DNA from: Corallium rubrum
Lineage: Eukaryota > Cnidaria > Anthozoa > Scleralcyonacea > Coralliidae
Assembly: GCA_964035015.1 (NCBI GenBank)
Contig: CAXIUP010000285.1
Coordinates: forward strand, 1 to 64,000
DNA length: 64,000 nucleotides
Reading direction: 5' to 3'
Positions within the stretch are counted from its first letter, which is position 1. Every line of letters begins with the position of its first letter. A program made the position numbers and the translations under genes. Shown here in pieces: positions 53,969 to 63,850 of the stretch. The notes beneath the pieces are model-generated. The model was not told the DNA's origin, made no database searches, and saw only the letters and a program-made list of their open reading frames with translations.

Positions 53969-55924
53969 TTACACATCATAATTAAGATTTTGAAAGTATC
54001 TCACGATCTTATTACATGTTTCACCAACTAGTACTGATCCGTGCATGTTATGTCTTTTTACACCTGCCTCTAGTAAAATCTTATTTTTTTCAGCGTCAAG
54101 TTTCCGTGCATACCTACGAATAAAATCAAGATAATGGTTTACCGAACTAACAGTCTCGCCTTCTTCAAATGAAACAAGTGCGCTCACATTCTCCCGCTCT
54201 AATGAGCCTCTCATGAGTTCCTCGACATCAGTATCAGGGTTAGAAAGCACTATTTCAAGAAACCATATCGCCCACGCAAGACAGTAACCGGATGGGTCCC
54301 CGATATTCTGTCTCAGCTCAGTCACGTCATCAGCTGACTGAAATTTTGATCCTCCGAGAAAGCTCTCCGGGGGTCTGTATTTTATCTTACCGTAAATAGA
54401 AGTGTAATAATTAATCACGAAATCGTTAACACCAGTCAGGTCTTCATATCCGTATGGTTCAAAAAGCCATAGGGTTTTTTCTCTTCTGTCGTAAATAACG
54501 CAGTTAATATGAAGTGACATACTCTGAACTATTGTAATACTAAGTAAAGTGTATCTCTGTGTTTCAATAGGTACATTCTTATCGTGTTTTATTAATAATT
54601 CTTTGTGTTTGTCACTCAGAAAATACCGTGTGCTATCCACCCATGACAGCCAGAAAGTGTGATGCGTATAAAATGTTTTTATCATATTTCTTACGTAACT
54701 TTCCATAATTGCGGACGCAACACATGTTGGAAAAGAGGCTATTTTACAAAGATTACACTCTGATCTCATATCCTCAGCGTTAAAAGGGATCACAGGGACA
54801 TATAGGTTCTTATACGTTCTCCGTATGTACTCAATATACAGCACAGAGTGAGCGAATGTGTACCCGAACAGGCCATAATTACCAGTGCTTCCGTCAGTTC
54901 CCCCGGGTTTCACAACCTGCACAGATGCAGTTGTCTTTAACAGCTCACCTTTTAAATCTTCTAAGGTCTCACTTACTTTTCCTGCTTTTGCGTAATCATA
55001 ACAGTTCTTATTCTCAGGGTCCCTTACCTCCAGATCGACATAACGCCCTCTAATAGAACTAATAAAATCAACCCACATATTAGTTTTGAACATTCTGTGA
55101 GCTGAGCTATAACCAGCATAATCTGTTCTGTCAAGATCAGTATGATTTATTAACAACTCTACCGATTTCTGACTTAACCTGTGTTTATTATGATAAAGTC
55201 TTGCTGCAAGATGTAAGTAACTTTCGAGATTATTTGTTGTTTTCGAAGACAGTAAGTACTGACGTCCGGCATCACTCTCGGTTTTGAGATGTTCTTTCAT
55301 AAGATCAATTGTTAAATCAGCAAGTCTGATTTGTGATGTCTGTAAACATAAGATAATGGGTCTGCTATTATGATCTGAACAAAAATTAACGGTATCAAAT
55401 CTCTTATCAGGCGGAAAATTACTAATATGGCTAATAATTATTTCCGACATTTTTTTACACTTGTTAACTATTGACCATGATAAAGGTGACAACGTATCGG
55501 GTCCGAATATGAGCTCAAACCCTTTGTCAAGAACTTTTGAGACAAAGCGGCAGCACCCGAGAGCAATTGCGTCAAACATAGTCTGTCTGCGATTAGAGAT
55601 GTGAAAAATTCTTAACGCAATTCTAAGGTATCTGTCCCGGTTATCACCATCGGCCTCTGACATCGAGAGCATACTTGCCAAGCTGCCTCCTTCTAGGATA
55701 TTAAGCATGTCGGTGCAGTCATAATCAGAAATAGTGTTAACTGCTTTTTCTAAAGCATTAATATTTCCAGTAATGTAAGACAGTATTGACACACCATTCT
55801 TATCAAGCTGACATACTGATCTTTCAGTTAGAAAGCTAATTGAGTCCCCTCCGTATTTGTAGTAAAGATGTAATCCAGGCTCGCCATGACAGTTGGGAGC
55901 GGAGATATCTATGTCGCGCCCAAC
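53969..55924 (-). CDS. viral ankyrin protein with Ulp1-like protease-like domain, main part
   Basis: A frame open from 55924 to the stop at 53969 (607 codons from a GTG at 55792). The front half has degenerate ankyrin repeats (LSPLSWSIVNKCKKM, LESYLHLAARLYHNK, YAGYSSAHRMF). The last third shows H in HINCVIYD, LFEPYG, Q in SKFQSADD and C in GYCLAWAIWFLE. This is the H...E/D...Q...C order of C48/adenain-type cysteine proteases. It is a paralogue of the next divergent gene. An N-terminal piece lies in another frame. Confidence 0.72.
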   Translation of the reverse strand, partial: VGRDIDISAPNCHGEPGLHLYYKYGGDSISFLTERSVCQLDKNGVSILSYITGNINALEKAVNTISDYDCTDMLNILEGGSLASMLSMSEADGDNRDRYLRIALRIFHISNRRQTMFDAIALGCCRFVSKVLDKGFELIFGPDTLSPLSWSIVNKCKKMSEIIISHISNFPPDKRFDTVNFCSDHNSRPIILCLQTSQIRLADLTIDLMKEHLKTESDAGRQYLLSSKTTNNLESYLHLAARLYHNKHRLSQKSVELLINHTDLDRTDYAGYSSAHRMFKTNMWVDFISSIRGRYVDLEVRDPENKNCYDYAKAGKVSETLEDLKGELLKTTASVQVVKPGGTDGSTGNYGLFGYTFAHSVLYIEYIRRTYKNLYVPVIPFNAEDMRSECNLCKIASFPTCVASAIMESYVRNMIKTFYTHHTFWLSWVDSTRYFLSDKHKELLIKHDKNVPIETQRYTLLSITIVQSMSLHINCVIYDRREKTLWLFEPYGYEDLTGVNDFVINYYTSIYGKIKYRPPESFLGGSKFQSADDVTELRQNIGDPSGYCLAWAIWFLEIVLSNPDTDVEELMRGSLERENVSALVSFEEGETVSSVNHYLDFIRRYARKLDAEKNKILLEAGVKRHNMHGSVLVGETCNKIVRYFQNLNYDV

Positions 55925-56091
55925 TCAGAGGCTGCGATAATTTTTCCAACGGCAGTAGTGTCCGCCCTCGCACATGCCAGATGAAAAATATTATTACAAC
56001 CATCAACAAGCGTGTCTTCCTTATTTTTGAGTGCCAAGAGAGCGCCGTCCCAATCACCAAGGTTAATAAGCCTCATACAGTCGCTGGACAT
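55909..56091 (-). CDS. N-terminal piece of the preceding ankyrin gene
   Basis: ATG at 56091 gives 60 codons (DCMRLINLGDWDGALLAL, NNIFHLACARADTTAVGKII) with a clear ankyrin-like helix pair. The frame then stops at 55909. The other frame takes over in a 16-base overlap (55909-55924). A one-base shift here would link them. Confidence 0.65.
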   Translation of the reverse strand: MSSDCMRLINLGDWDGALLALKNKEDTLVDGCNNIFHLACARADTTAVGKIIAASELGAT

Positions 56092-56160
56092 TTATACACT
56101 ATGTTAGGAGAGTCAGTTAATAGCAACTATTTGACAGTAAGGTTCGGGATCTCAATTATA
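56092..56160. promoter_or_regulatory. divergent spacer between the two ankyrin genes
   Basis: A 69-bp AT-rich gap between two ATG codons that point apart. It is the likely shared promoter. An open frame that crosses it from 55840 is spurious. Confidence 0.4.
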
Positions 56161-58359
56161 ATGTCAAAAACTGTTCTACTTTTCAAAAGTCTTCGGAATC
56201 ACAAATGGGATGACGTTAGGGAGTTACTGTCAGGGGCGAATATTGATCTCAATGTTAAAAACAGATATGGCGACTGTGCTTTATCTTATGCTGTTAAATT
56301 CAACAGACCAGATATGGTTAGTTTGCTAATAACTAATGGTGCAAGATATGACTCTACCGACCGGGACGAAAGACCAGTTTTATGCGAGGCTGTTAAGTAC
56401 GGTTACGAACAGATAGTCGAAATATTACTTAATGCCTCAGATAACGGAGTCGGGATGCCAGTTGTGAACATCGCTGACAAAAACGGACTAACCCCAATTC
56501 ATTATGCGATAAAGTCTAATAACATTAATCTTATCAAAACACTTGTCGAAAAAGGATCAGATTTATACAGAGCGAATAACAGCGGTCTTAATGCTTTTCA
56601 TATGGCAACTAAACACGGCGCAGAAGAAATGGTGAGGGTATTAATCAAAGAGTCAGCGAAAAGCCAGCGATCAGGAAAGAGTGAACGAATTTTAGACACA
56701 AGGACAGCAAATGGTGAGACTGCGCTTTTCATAGCTGTGAAAAGACAGAGTGAAGAGATAGTAAGTACCCTTCTCAAAGAAGGGGCAGATCCTAACACAC
56801 CAGAAAAAGATAGAGATCTCACACCAACCCATATAGCTGCTAAACTTAACAACTGTGAAATTCTGAGCTTGCTTCTTGAAAACGGAGCGTGCCCTGATAG
56901 ACAGGACAGATGGGGAGATGTCGCGTTAATGTCCGCTATTAGGAACAAAAGTATTCCGTGTTTTAACGAAATTATAAATCACTCTCCAAATCTTAGGTTA
57001 TGGAATAACAATGGCGAAACTCCACTTCATGAGGCCCTTAGTTCTTACGCTAGCAATAGTGCCGTGTCATCGTTTTTCACTGACGCCCTTATTTCGGAAT
57101 CCGGAGTCTCCATACAGAATTCTGAGGGTAACTCATGTCTTCATTATCTGATAAGATTAGGAATATGGAAAGAGTACAGGAATATTCTAAGCACTAAAAG
57201 AATGAATATCTTTGCGAAAAACACAAACGGTGAGAGAGCCATTGACTTATGCGAGAAAGACGATATTAACGACTTAATTGATTTAACAACTGTTAGTTAT
57301 CTCAATTTGTTAAGAACTGACACAGAATGGAATGACGAGTTAGACAGGATCTGCTCAAGTGATAAAATTACTGAAACTGATAAAAAAAGACTGATGGAAC
57401 TGGGTGGTGGAGATCCGAGAGTCGCTTGTTCGAACCTTATCAAAGAAAGATTAATCAGAGGAATGGAAAGCTCGGCTGTTGTTTCGTACCCGGTCAGTAG
57501 AAAAGTAGTTATAGGCGGACAACCTGATGTCGGGTTTTGCACATTCACAGGATCATTCATCGATATTTTCACGGGATTAACCTATTTACTAAGTAAGCAT
57601 AGGAACACTGGCTCAGTAATTTCGACAGCGGGCTCAGGAGCCGATAACCTTAGCCATCTTTACAAAAGAATAGGGTATCAGTCCGACTGTATTTGTGGTT
57701 TTATCGGATTTGAGATGGTTTGGGCCGATTGTAAGTTATATGTAGTTAATGACTTCCCGAAGCTTCTTACTGATTGTGTTGACAGGAAAAAATTTGTTAT
57801 CTTTCCTCTCGCTATTGAGCTCAGAACCGGAGCTCACGCTAATTATCTTATTTACGACACTGAGTTAAAAGAGCTTGAAAGATTCGAACCACATGGTGGT
57901 TTACCAGGTAAGTACTTCGGCTCGGACGATTTGGATAACTCTATTGTTGAGTTATTCACAGGAATAATAGATGATATTAAATATTTCCAACCATCATCAT
58001 ATCTTCCGAAAATGGGATTCCAGGTTTCGGATACATCTGAAGTTTGGTGTCACAGAATTGGTGACCCAAAGGGATTCTGTGCCTTATGGTGTGTGTGGTA
58101 TGTTGATATGAGACTCACGTACCCGTTGTACAGTAGAAGCACACTTGTGACATTACTACGTGAGGAAGTCAGCTCGAGAGGTTTAACATTCAGAGACGTG
58201 ATACGGAATTACTCGAAAGAAATAACGGTAAAAAGAGACAGAATTCTAAGGAAAGTTGGTCTTGATATTAATAACTGGTTAAATAGTAGTTATACCAGTA
58301 GTCAGATTAAAACGCTTTTCTCTCTTCTCAGAAAGGAGCTTATTAACGCTTTCCGATAA
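56161..58359 (+). CDS. viral ankyrin-repeat protein with Ulp1-like protease-like domain
   Basis: 732 codons from ATG 56161. About nine ankyrin repeats (residues about 20-365) such as NGLTPIHYAIKSNNINLIKT and NGETALFIAVKRQSEEIVST. The C-terminal third has HANYLIYD (His about 561), RFEPHG (Glu about 575), GFQVSD (Gln about 620) and DPKGFCALWCVWY (Cys about 640). The order and the GFC/GYC box match the paralogous neighbour. Such proteins would use ankyrins to find a partner and a cysteine-protease fold to cut or bind it; activity is unproven. It overlaps the helicase gene by 81 bases at the 3' end. Confidence 0.82.
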   Translation: MSKTVLLFKSLRNHKWDDVRELLSGANIDLNVKNRYGDCALSYAVKFNRPDMVSLLITNGARYDSTDRDERPVLCEAVKYGYEQIVEILLNASDNGVGMPVVNIADKNGLTPIHYAIKSNNINLIKTLVEKGSDLYRANNSGLNAFHMATKHGAEEMVRVLIKESAKSQRSGKSERILDTRTANGETALFIAVKRQSEEIVSTLLKEGADPNTPEKDRDLTPTHIAAKLNNCEILSLLLENGACPDRQDRWGDVALMSAIRNKSIPCFNEIINHSPNLRLWNNNGETPLHEALSSYASNSAVSSFFTDALISESGVSIQNSEGNSCLHYLIRLGIWKEYRNILSTKRMNIFAKNTNGERAIDLCEKDDINDLIDLTTVSYLNLLRTDTEWNDELDRICSSDKITETDKKRLMELGGGDPRVACSNLIKERLIRGMESSAVVSYPVSRKVVIGGQPDVGFCTFTGSFIDIFTGLTYLLSKHRNTGSVISTAGSGADNLSHLYKRIGYQSDCICGFIGFEMVWADCKLYVVNDFPKLLTDCVDRKKFVIFPLAIELRTGAHANYLIYDTELKELERFEPHGGLPGKYFGSDDLDNSIVELFTGIIDDIKYFQPSSYLPKMGFQVSDTSEVWCHRIGDPKGFCALWCVWYVDMRLTYPLYSRSTLVTLLREEVSSRGLTFRDVIRNYSKEITVKRDRILRKVGLDINNWLNSSYTSSQIKTLFSLLRKELINAFR

Positions 58360-60703
58360 TTTAAGATCTCTGCGTATTAAATGAGTTATCATTGATATGC
58401 CTTTGGGTCCAGTTATAAGGTGTACTGTGTGCCCATAAAGGTAAATAGTATCAACAAATGTTTTGGCAGTTTTCTCTCCAGGAAACTTCGCGAATTCAGT
58501 TGTCACATTTGAATCTGATTCTGATTCTGATTCTGATTCTGATTTCGGGTTAGGATTACGAACGTAAACTCTCAGACCACACTGATCACTGCCCATAGTC
58601 ACGTTATGCGGACATGTTAATAACACAGCTGCTTTTTCATATGGAATATCTAATCTCTTGATAAGATCTCTCACTTTAGCAAGAGAATACCTAACTGCGG
58701 ATTTTACTTCTGGTTTAACTGTGGCCAGACCATTGTTAATGCTCAACGGCTCCTTGAGCCACCGACCTCTTGCTTTACGGAAAGCCAGTATAATATCAGG
58801 ATTCACCGCATCATCACTTTTTGTGATTATGCTTTCTGCTATCTCCATAATCGCAGATATGTCAGAACTGATTAACCCTCTGCGCCTCTGTTTTATTTTC
58901 AAAACTTGCTGTTGCGGGAAAACCCCTTTTTTAAAGTTAACATTTAACAATCTGTTGATATCGAGACCAATAATGTCGAGAAGAATAACAGCATTAAGAA
59001 ACTTATTAAACTGACTCGCGTCTGAGAGACCAAGACCGAAAAATAACAATCTGGTAAGGAGTTCACTTTCAATCGAAACTAATAATGAAAAATCAGTCAT
59101 ACACCCCCCAAGATCAGTTCTGTATCTGTCCTTTGTCACAATACCTTCAGCCATTAGCAATCCCCAAAATGATTCTAACTTCACCGAGTTAAAAACCCCG
59201 TCAACAACAGCCCCATTATCTGAACTTACTATCTTACCAGTGATGTCTCTTTTTATCCTCGTCTCGTCCGGATGAATAAGATAAAAGGAGCCGGACTCAT
59301 CCGTGAGTGTGGATGGTGAAAGTCCATTTTTTGTCTTATGCGGAAGTTTATCATTTTCATAATCGTAAAACTCCTTATTTCCCCTGTACGGGTAGAAGAT
59401 CCCGTCCGTGGTGTACGACCGTAGAAAAATATCCGCAACCTGCTTAGTTAGCATTAATCTTATTTTCTTTTCTGTGATATTCTTATTTCCACCAGCGAAC
59501 AACATAAGAGAGTCAGAAATCGCTAACTTGGAATCCTTAGAAGATGATACTAACATTGAGATTACTGAATGGCATATGTTTTGTGTTGCTATCGGAAACA
59601 TTTTCTCTTTTCCTTCTAATGCGCCTTTTTGGTAAGTGTAATACGCAATACCAGAACTGGTCCTACCGACTCTCCCTCTCCGTTGTAATCTGCTTGCTTC
59701 TGTAACTAAACCCAAACTTAATGTGTTTATTCCACTTACCGGATTATAAATCATAGTCTTTTCAGCGCCAGTATCCACAACAAACTTCAATGTTGAAATT
59801 GACACGCTAGCTTCAGCAATATTTGTAGCTACTAACACAGCCCGTGAGTATTTGCTATCACCAATACACACATCTGTGACAGGAGTGTCTGCGAACTTAA
59901 CAGTTCTGTTTATTTTAATTAAACTAATCGTTTCGGAGATATTCTTAATTAAGTTTTTATGACCATCAGTTAATCTCGCGTAATATGGTAACGCTATTAT
60001 TCCGTGCGGAAGTCCAGTCGGAATATTAAGATCAGACACCGCCTGGTCTATCTCCTTTGACCCTGGCTGAAATAATAGTAAGTCACCTATTTTTTTCTCC
60101 CTCATGATACGTAATACTAACTGAACCGGATCCGCGTTAGGGATGTAAATATCCTGAACAGTGAATCTGGTTGTCGCACCCGGAGGTGATATGTGAATAC
60201 GTCTATCAACATTGACTCTGTCAATCCCGTGTTTGAATATCCACCAGGATAATGGATATTTTCTATTATCATTAATTTCTCTGAAATGTCTTCTGTAGGT
60301 CGCTTCGTCACTGTCTATTGTCGCGCTCATGATAATTAGCTGAACACTGTTATTGATATACAGTGGAGTTTTAATAATAGATAAAATCATATCCATATTA
60401 ATATTGTGCTCATGCGCTTCATCAATGATAAGAATATCCGCACTATTTTCCCACACTGGATCACCATTAGCATCTGTTTTTTTAAAAAGAGGATCGCGGA
60501 TGTCACGGAAAATAGAGCCATCTGTCGCATAGAGTATCTTTGGGATAGCAGCGTTACTAATATGCTTGTCACCCATATGACGAAACTGAACATAGTAATT
60601 ATCTGTTCTCTCCGCACCTACACCCGCTTTAGTTCCACCCTTTTCATATGGTAAGGCCATTTCCTGTGCAACCCACTTACTGACACTAGTTGCGACATTT
60701 ATC
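58279..60703 (-). CDS. viral DExH SF2 helicase (NPH-II/DEAH type), start lost
   Basis: About 805 codons remain. The first recognisable part is ATSVSKWVAQEM (motif Ia). DEAH (about residue 97), SAT (about 128), a motif V region (VLVATNIAEASV) and QRRGRVGR (motif VI, about 340) follow. The P-loop is absent because viral DNA starts at about 60700. The C-terminal ratchet-like region is kept, with an acidic Ser-Glu repeat near residue 730. It would act on RNA or RNA-DNA. Without a P-loop it cannot hydrolyse ATP. Confidence 0.84.
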
Positions 60704-62125
60704 GTCCGCAAACAGAAATGGACTCGAGTCAGTCAAACACAAGGGGAGGTCATTGATATAAATCAGAAATAAAAGGGGTCCTAGAATCGAACCCTGCTGT
60801 ACACCGGATTTGATAGAAGCTGGATTTGACAAAGTAAATTTGATTTGCACTCGATGAGTACGGTCCGTTAAATAAGATTTAAACCATTCAAGAGCCAACG
60901 GAGAAATACCGTACATTATTAGTTTATAAATTAGAATTTGATGGTCAACAAGATCAAACGCTTTGGAGAAATCAATTGAAGTCATGCCATTCATTTGACC
61001 TTGTTCAATACTATCCAAAAGGTACTCGTAAATCATTATAAGGGAAGACTCGCAAGAATGTTGGGCTCTAAAACCATGTTGATGTGGCGAAAGAATATTA
61101 TTAAATAGCAAATAATTCATATATGAATTTGAAACATGTCGTTCAAGTACTTTTGAGATAACTGCTAAAAGAGAAATGGGTCTATGGTTTCCTCTTTCTG
61201 TCCGCTCTCCTGTTTTGTAAATAGGAATCAGTTTAGCTTTTTTCCACATTTCTGGGAAAATCCCAGAGTCAATGCTCAAATTACATATCCGAAGAATAAC
61301 GGGAGCTATAGAGTTAACCGAAATCTTGACAAAGTAAGCTGGAATGCCATCAAGACCAGTTGCCTTGTTCGAATCCAAGTCATATAATAGTTTAATTACA
61401 TCAGTAATGTTCATTAAAGGAATAGAAAACTTGGATTCACAGGTACTTATACTATTAAGATATGGGTAGTTTTGATTTGTTTGAATAGTTATGCCAAGAT
61501 TTTCAGTAATAGAAGAAAAGTATGCGTTGAAAAAATCACTGATGTCTTTGGGGTCAGTGATCTTTATGTCATCGACAATTAAAGTTGATGGAGGTGGAGT
61601 AAATAAAGCTGGAGGGTAAGATATTTTTTAGAATTTTCCATAGCTGGCGTGGATTATTAATGTTATCAGTTAAGAGTTTTTTGTAGTATGAATTTTTGGA
61701 TTTATTAATAATGTGGACTGATTTGTTTCTCCAACTTTTATACTGATACCAGTGATTGGAATTTTTAGTCTTAAGATATAATTTAAGAGTTTTATCTCTT
61801 TTACGTCCCGCCTCACGAATTGAAGAATTATACCAACCAGGTAAACGGTTGGAGCGAGCTCTCCTTTCTACTAACGGAGCATGATCATTAAGAACTTTAA
61901 TGAAATGAGAATGCCAAATTTCTAACAAATCGTTAGGGTTATCAAAGATTTCAAAGACATTCTGGGGAATACCCAGAAGATCATCAAGAAAAAATATATC
62001 CAGATTCTTAGATCTACGGTATTTAATGGTATGATGGCAATCAGGTTTATCAAGATTTCGAGCATTAACTTTTCTAGTAATAAAAATCGGCAAATGATCG
62101 CTTAAACCAATGGGAAGAACCCTAG
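60700..62125 (-). mobile_element. LINE-2, 5' half (endonuclease end and RT to FADD)
   Basis: Starts with the end of an AP-endonuclease (GLSDHLPIFITRK), with a frame change at 61420-61570. The RT follows: GFRAQHSCESSL, TSIDFSKAFDLVDHQILIYK, GVQQGSILGPLLFLIYINDL and FLFADD. It ends abruptly at about 60703. The continuation, from about 27 residues further on, is at 45060. The 5' end of the LINE is truncated at about 62125. Confidence 0.85.
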
Positions 62126-62148
62126 GGGTCAAATTTTATATTTTGTAC

Positions 62149-62226
62149 CCTAGGCCATTGATGGCCTAGGTAGGTCCTCCAACCCAAGGCCAATTTTTTT
62201 TTAGCTAGGCCATTATTGGCCTAGCT
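62149..62226. repeat. two tandem hairpin units
   Basis: CCTAGGCCATTGATGGCCTAGG at 62149-62170 is a palindrome with a 2-nt centre. AGCTAGGCCATTATTGGCCT at 62203-62222 (pairing on to 62226) is its relative. The sequence TCCTCCAACCCAA / TCCTTCAACCCAA follows each, so it is one about 55-bp unit repeated twice. Confidence 0.8.
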
Positions 62227-62419
62227 AGATCCTTCAACCCAATGCCGTTTTTCAGGGTATTTTTTCCCAGTCACCTGCATTTACTGTGAACAAGTTTTAA
62301 CAAACAATAGTTTCGAAAACATCCAAAACTTTATTGTAAAGGTAAACTGAATATAAACTAATAGAAAAACCATATTAAATAACAGTAATTTTATGACAAT
62401 TTTATAATTTGTTTTATCA

Positions 62420-63850
62420 TTAATCCATGGTTGATGGATTGCTTTGAAAATCCTCACAAGTAAACCCTTCAAATGTTGACTCACTGGAGTCATTGTCATC
62501 GCTACTGATGTCGCTACCATTGACGCTGCCGTTGTCGCTGCTGTCGACGCTGCCATTGACGCTGTCGTTGTCAATGCTGTTGTCGCTGCCGTCGCCGTTG
62601 ACACTGCCGATGTCTGATTCAGAAAGCACGAGTATCTCTGAGAGTTCAGAGTCACATGTGTTGTCGACTGCAGTTACACGTTTTCGTTTCTTTGAGTTCG
62701 GGGGCCATATGGTTTAATATTTGTACGACGGCGACGGGTGCTGGAATTCAACCAGTGTGTAACTGTACCAGTGTGATCGTACTCGTGAGGGGGAGGTCCA
62801 TCAGAACACACGCGCATTGGTACCAAGTGAAAGTCGCCAGTCACCTAGGATACGTTTGAGTAATGAAAAACACCGTTCAACATGGGCGCTGCCTACGGGA
62901 AGCACGAGAAGTATCTGCAGAATGTGCATGATATTGGCGAATTCACTGGTTGAGTTGCCCTCAGTTTCAAACATCATGTGCCAAAGTAGCGATGTGCCAC
63001 CTTTCTCGGTGAATCTTGGCTGCCAGTGTCGCTTTATGTAACGCTTCAACTTTACCCATTCTGGTAGGAGCTTATCGACGTCACACCCATTTTTCTTCAG
63101 GGTTTCACTGAAGTGCTCAGCCAGCGACAAAATCTCACTGTTTCCATGATCAGCGAGGGCGGAACTGTCATGCCGTGGCCATAGCTGACAGTTTAAAACT
63201 ACACCACTTTTAGACACGACTGGATCAGTCTCTATGTTTGCGTAACGGCGTTCTATGCACGCAATAACAGACATGATAAACTTAGGCCTCTCGGCGTCAA
63301 AACGAGTTACAGTTTGCCCACCCAATTTGAAGGAAACGTTATCGTTATATTTGCAGGTTCTATCAGCAATAACGATCTTCTCTTTGAAGGATTTCAGGTT
63401 TGGTCCGTCCATGGTTTTCATCAGATGCAGGGCAGCAATAGCCGAGTCCATCTGATCAGCTACACGATAATTCATACAGTAGTATCGTTAGATTGAAAGA
63501 TGAGCGGCATTTTCGAAATCTCTTCCAATACATCAATGTACAAGTTACAGTAGTATAAGAATGTCAGTGATTTCAATTTCTTCAAATATCCTTTCAATCG
63601 ACAGACATCATCGGGTTTGATATCGGGTCGCTCTTGCGACGCCATGTCCTCAAAATGTGCAACAATTGAGCAATAGTCTCGAACTACAGCTCGAAGAGCA
63701 GCCAGTTTATGTGAAGCCCAACGTGACCCGTGCGAACGACATGGTTTGATTATGGATTCTTTGCACATTTCGGCAAGGCGTTTCAGTTCCCTCCACTTTT
63801 TGGGTGATTTGTGGTAAAGATAATAAATACGCAGGAGAAGCTCGTCGATC
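62420..63850 (-). pseudogene. hAT-type transposase-like gene, broken
   Basis: An acceptor-like TACTTTAG precedes the frame at 63850. The first part has CRSHGSRWASHKLAAL; after a one-base shift near 63473, the second runs to VGSAHVERCFSLLKRILGDW, the hAT C-terminal dimerisation motif. A second shift near 62830 leads into DGPPPHEYD. A basic patch (KKRKR) and an acidic Ser/Asp/Asn tail (DNDSVNGSVDSSD) coded by a trinucleotide-like repeat follow. Two frame shifts suggest decay or indels. It resembles ZNF862/KIAA1586-like host genes derived from hAT. Confidence 0.68.

Larger units (their letters stand above)
45060..60700. mobile_element. endogenous fragment of a large DNA virus
   Basis: A block with about 90% coding density, no introns, long frames on both strands and no host repeats. 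Its genes (A18-type helicase, SF2 DExH helicase, phosphatase, USP, RING, ankyrin/protease) fit nucleocytoplasmic large DNA viruses. The block splits LINE-2. Both ends cut helicase genes, so only a part of a viral genome is present. The viral lineage is not resolved. Frame breaks are described at each gene and not repaired here. Confidence 0.8.

Noticed and set aside
55840-56160. N-terminal extension of the 732-codon ankyrin protein
   Set aside because: It overlaps the start of the divergent ankyrin gene on the other strand and shows no ankyrin pattern; ATG 56161 starts the real repeats.
45060-60700. complete integrated virus or provirus
   Set aside because: No capsid, polymerase or packaging ATPase was recognised and both end genes are cut.
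45060-60700. bacterial contamination
   Set aside because: Gene content (USP, RING, ankyrin/Ulp-like, A18 helicase) is eukaryotic-viral, and the block is joined to LINE-2 on both sides.
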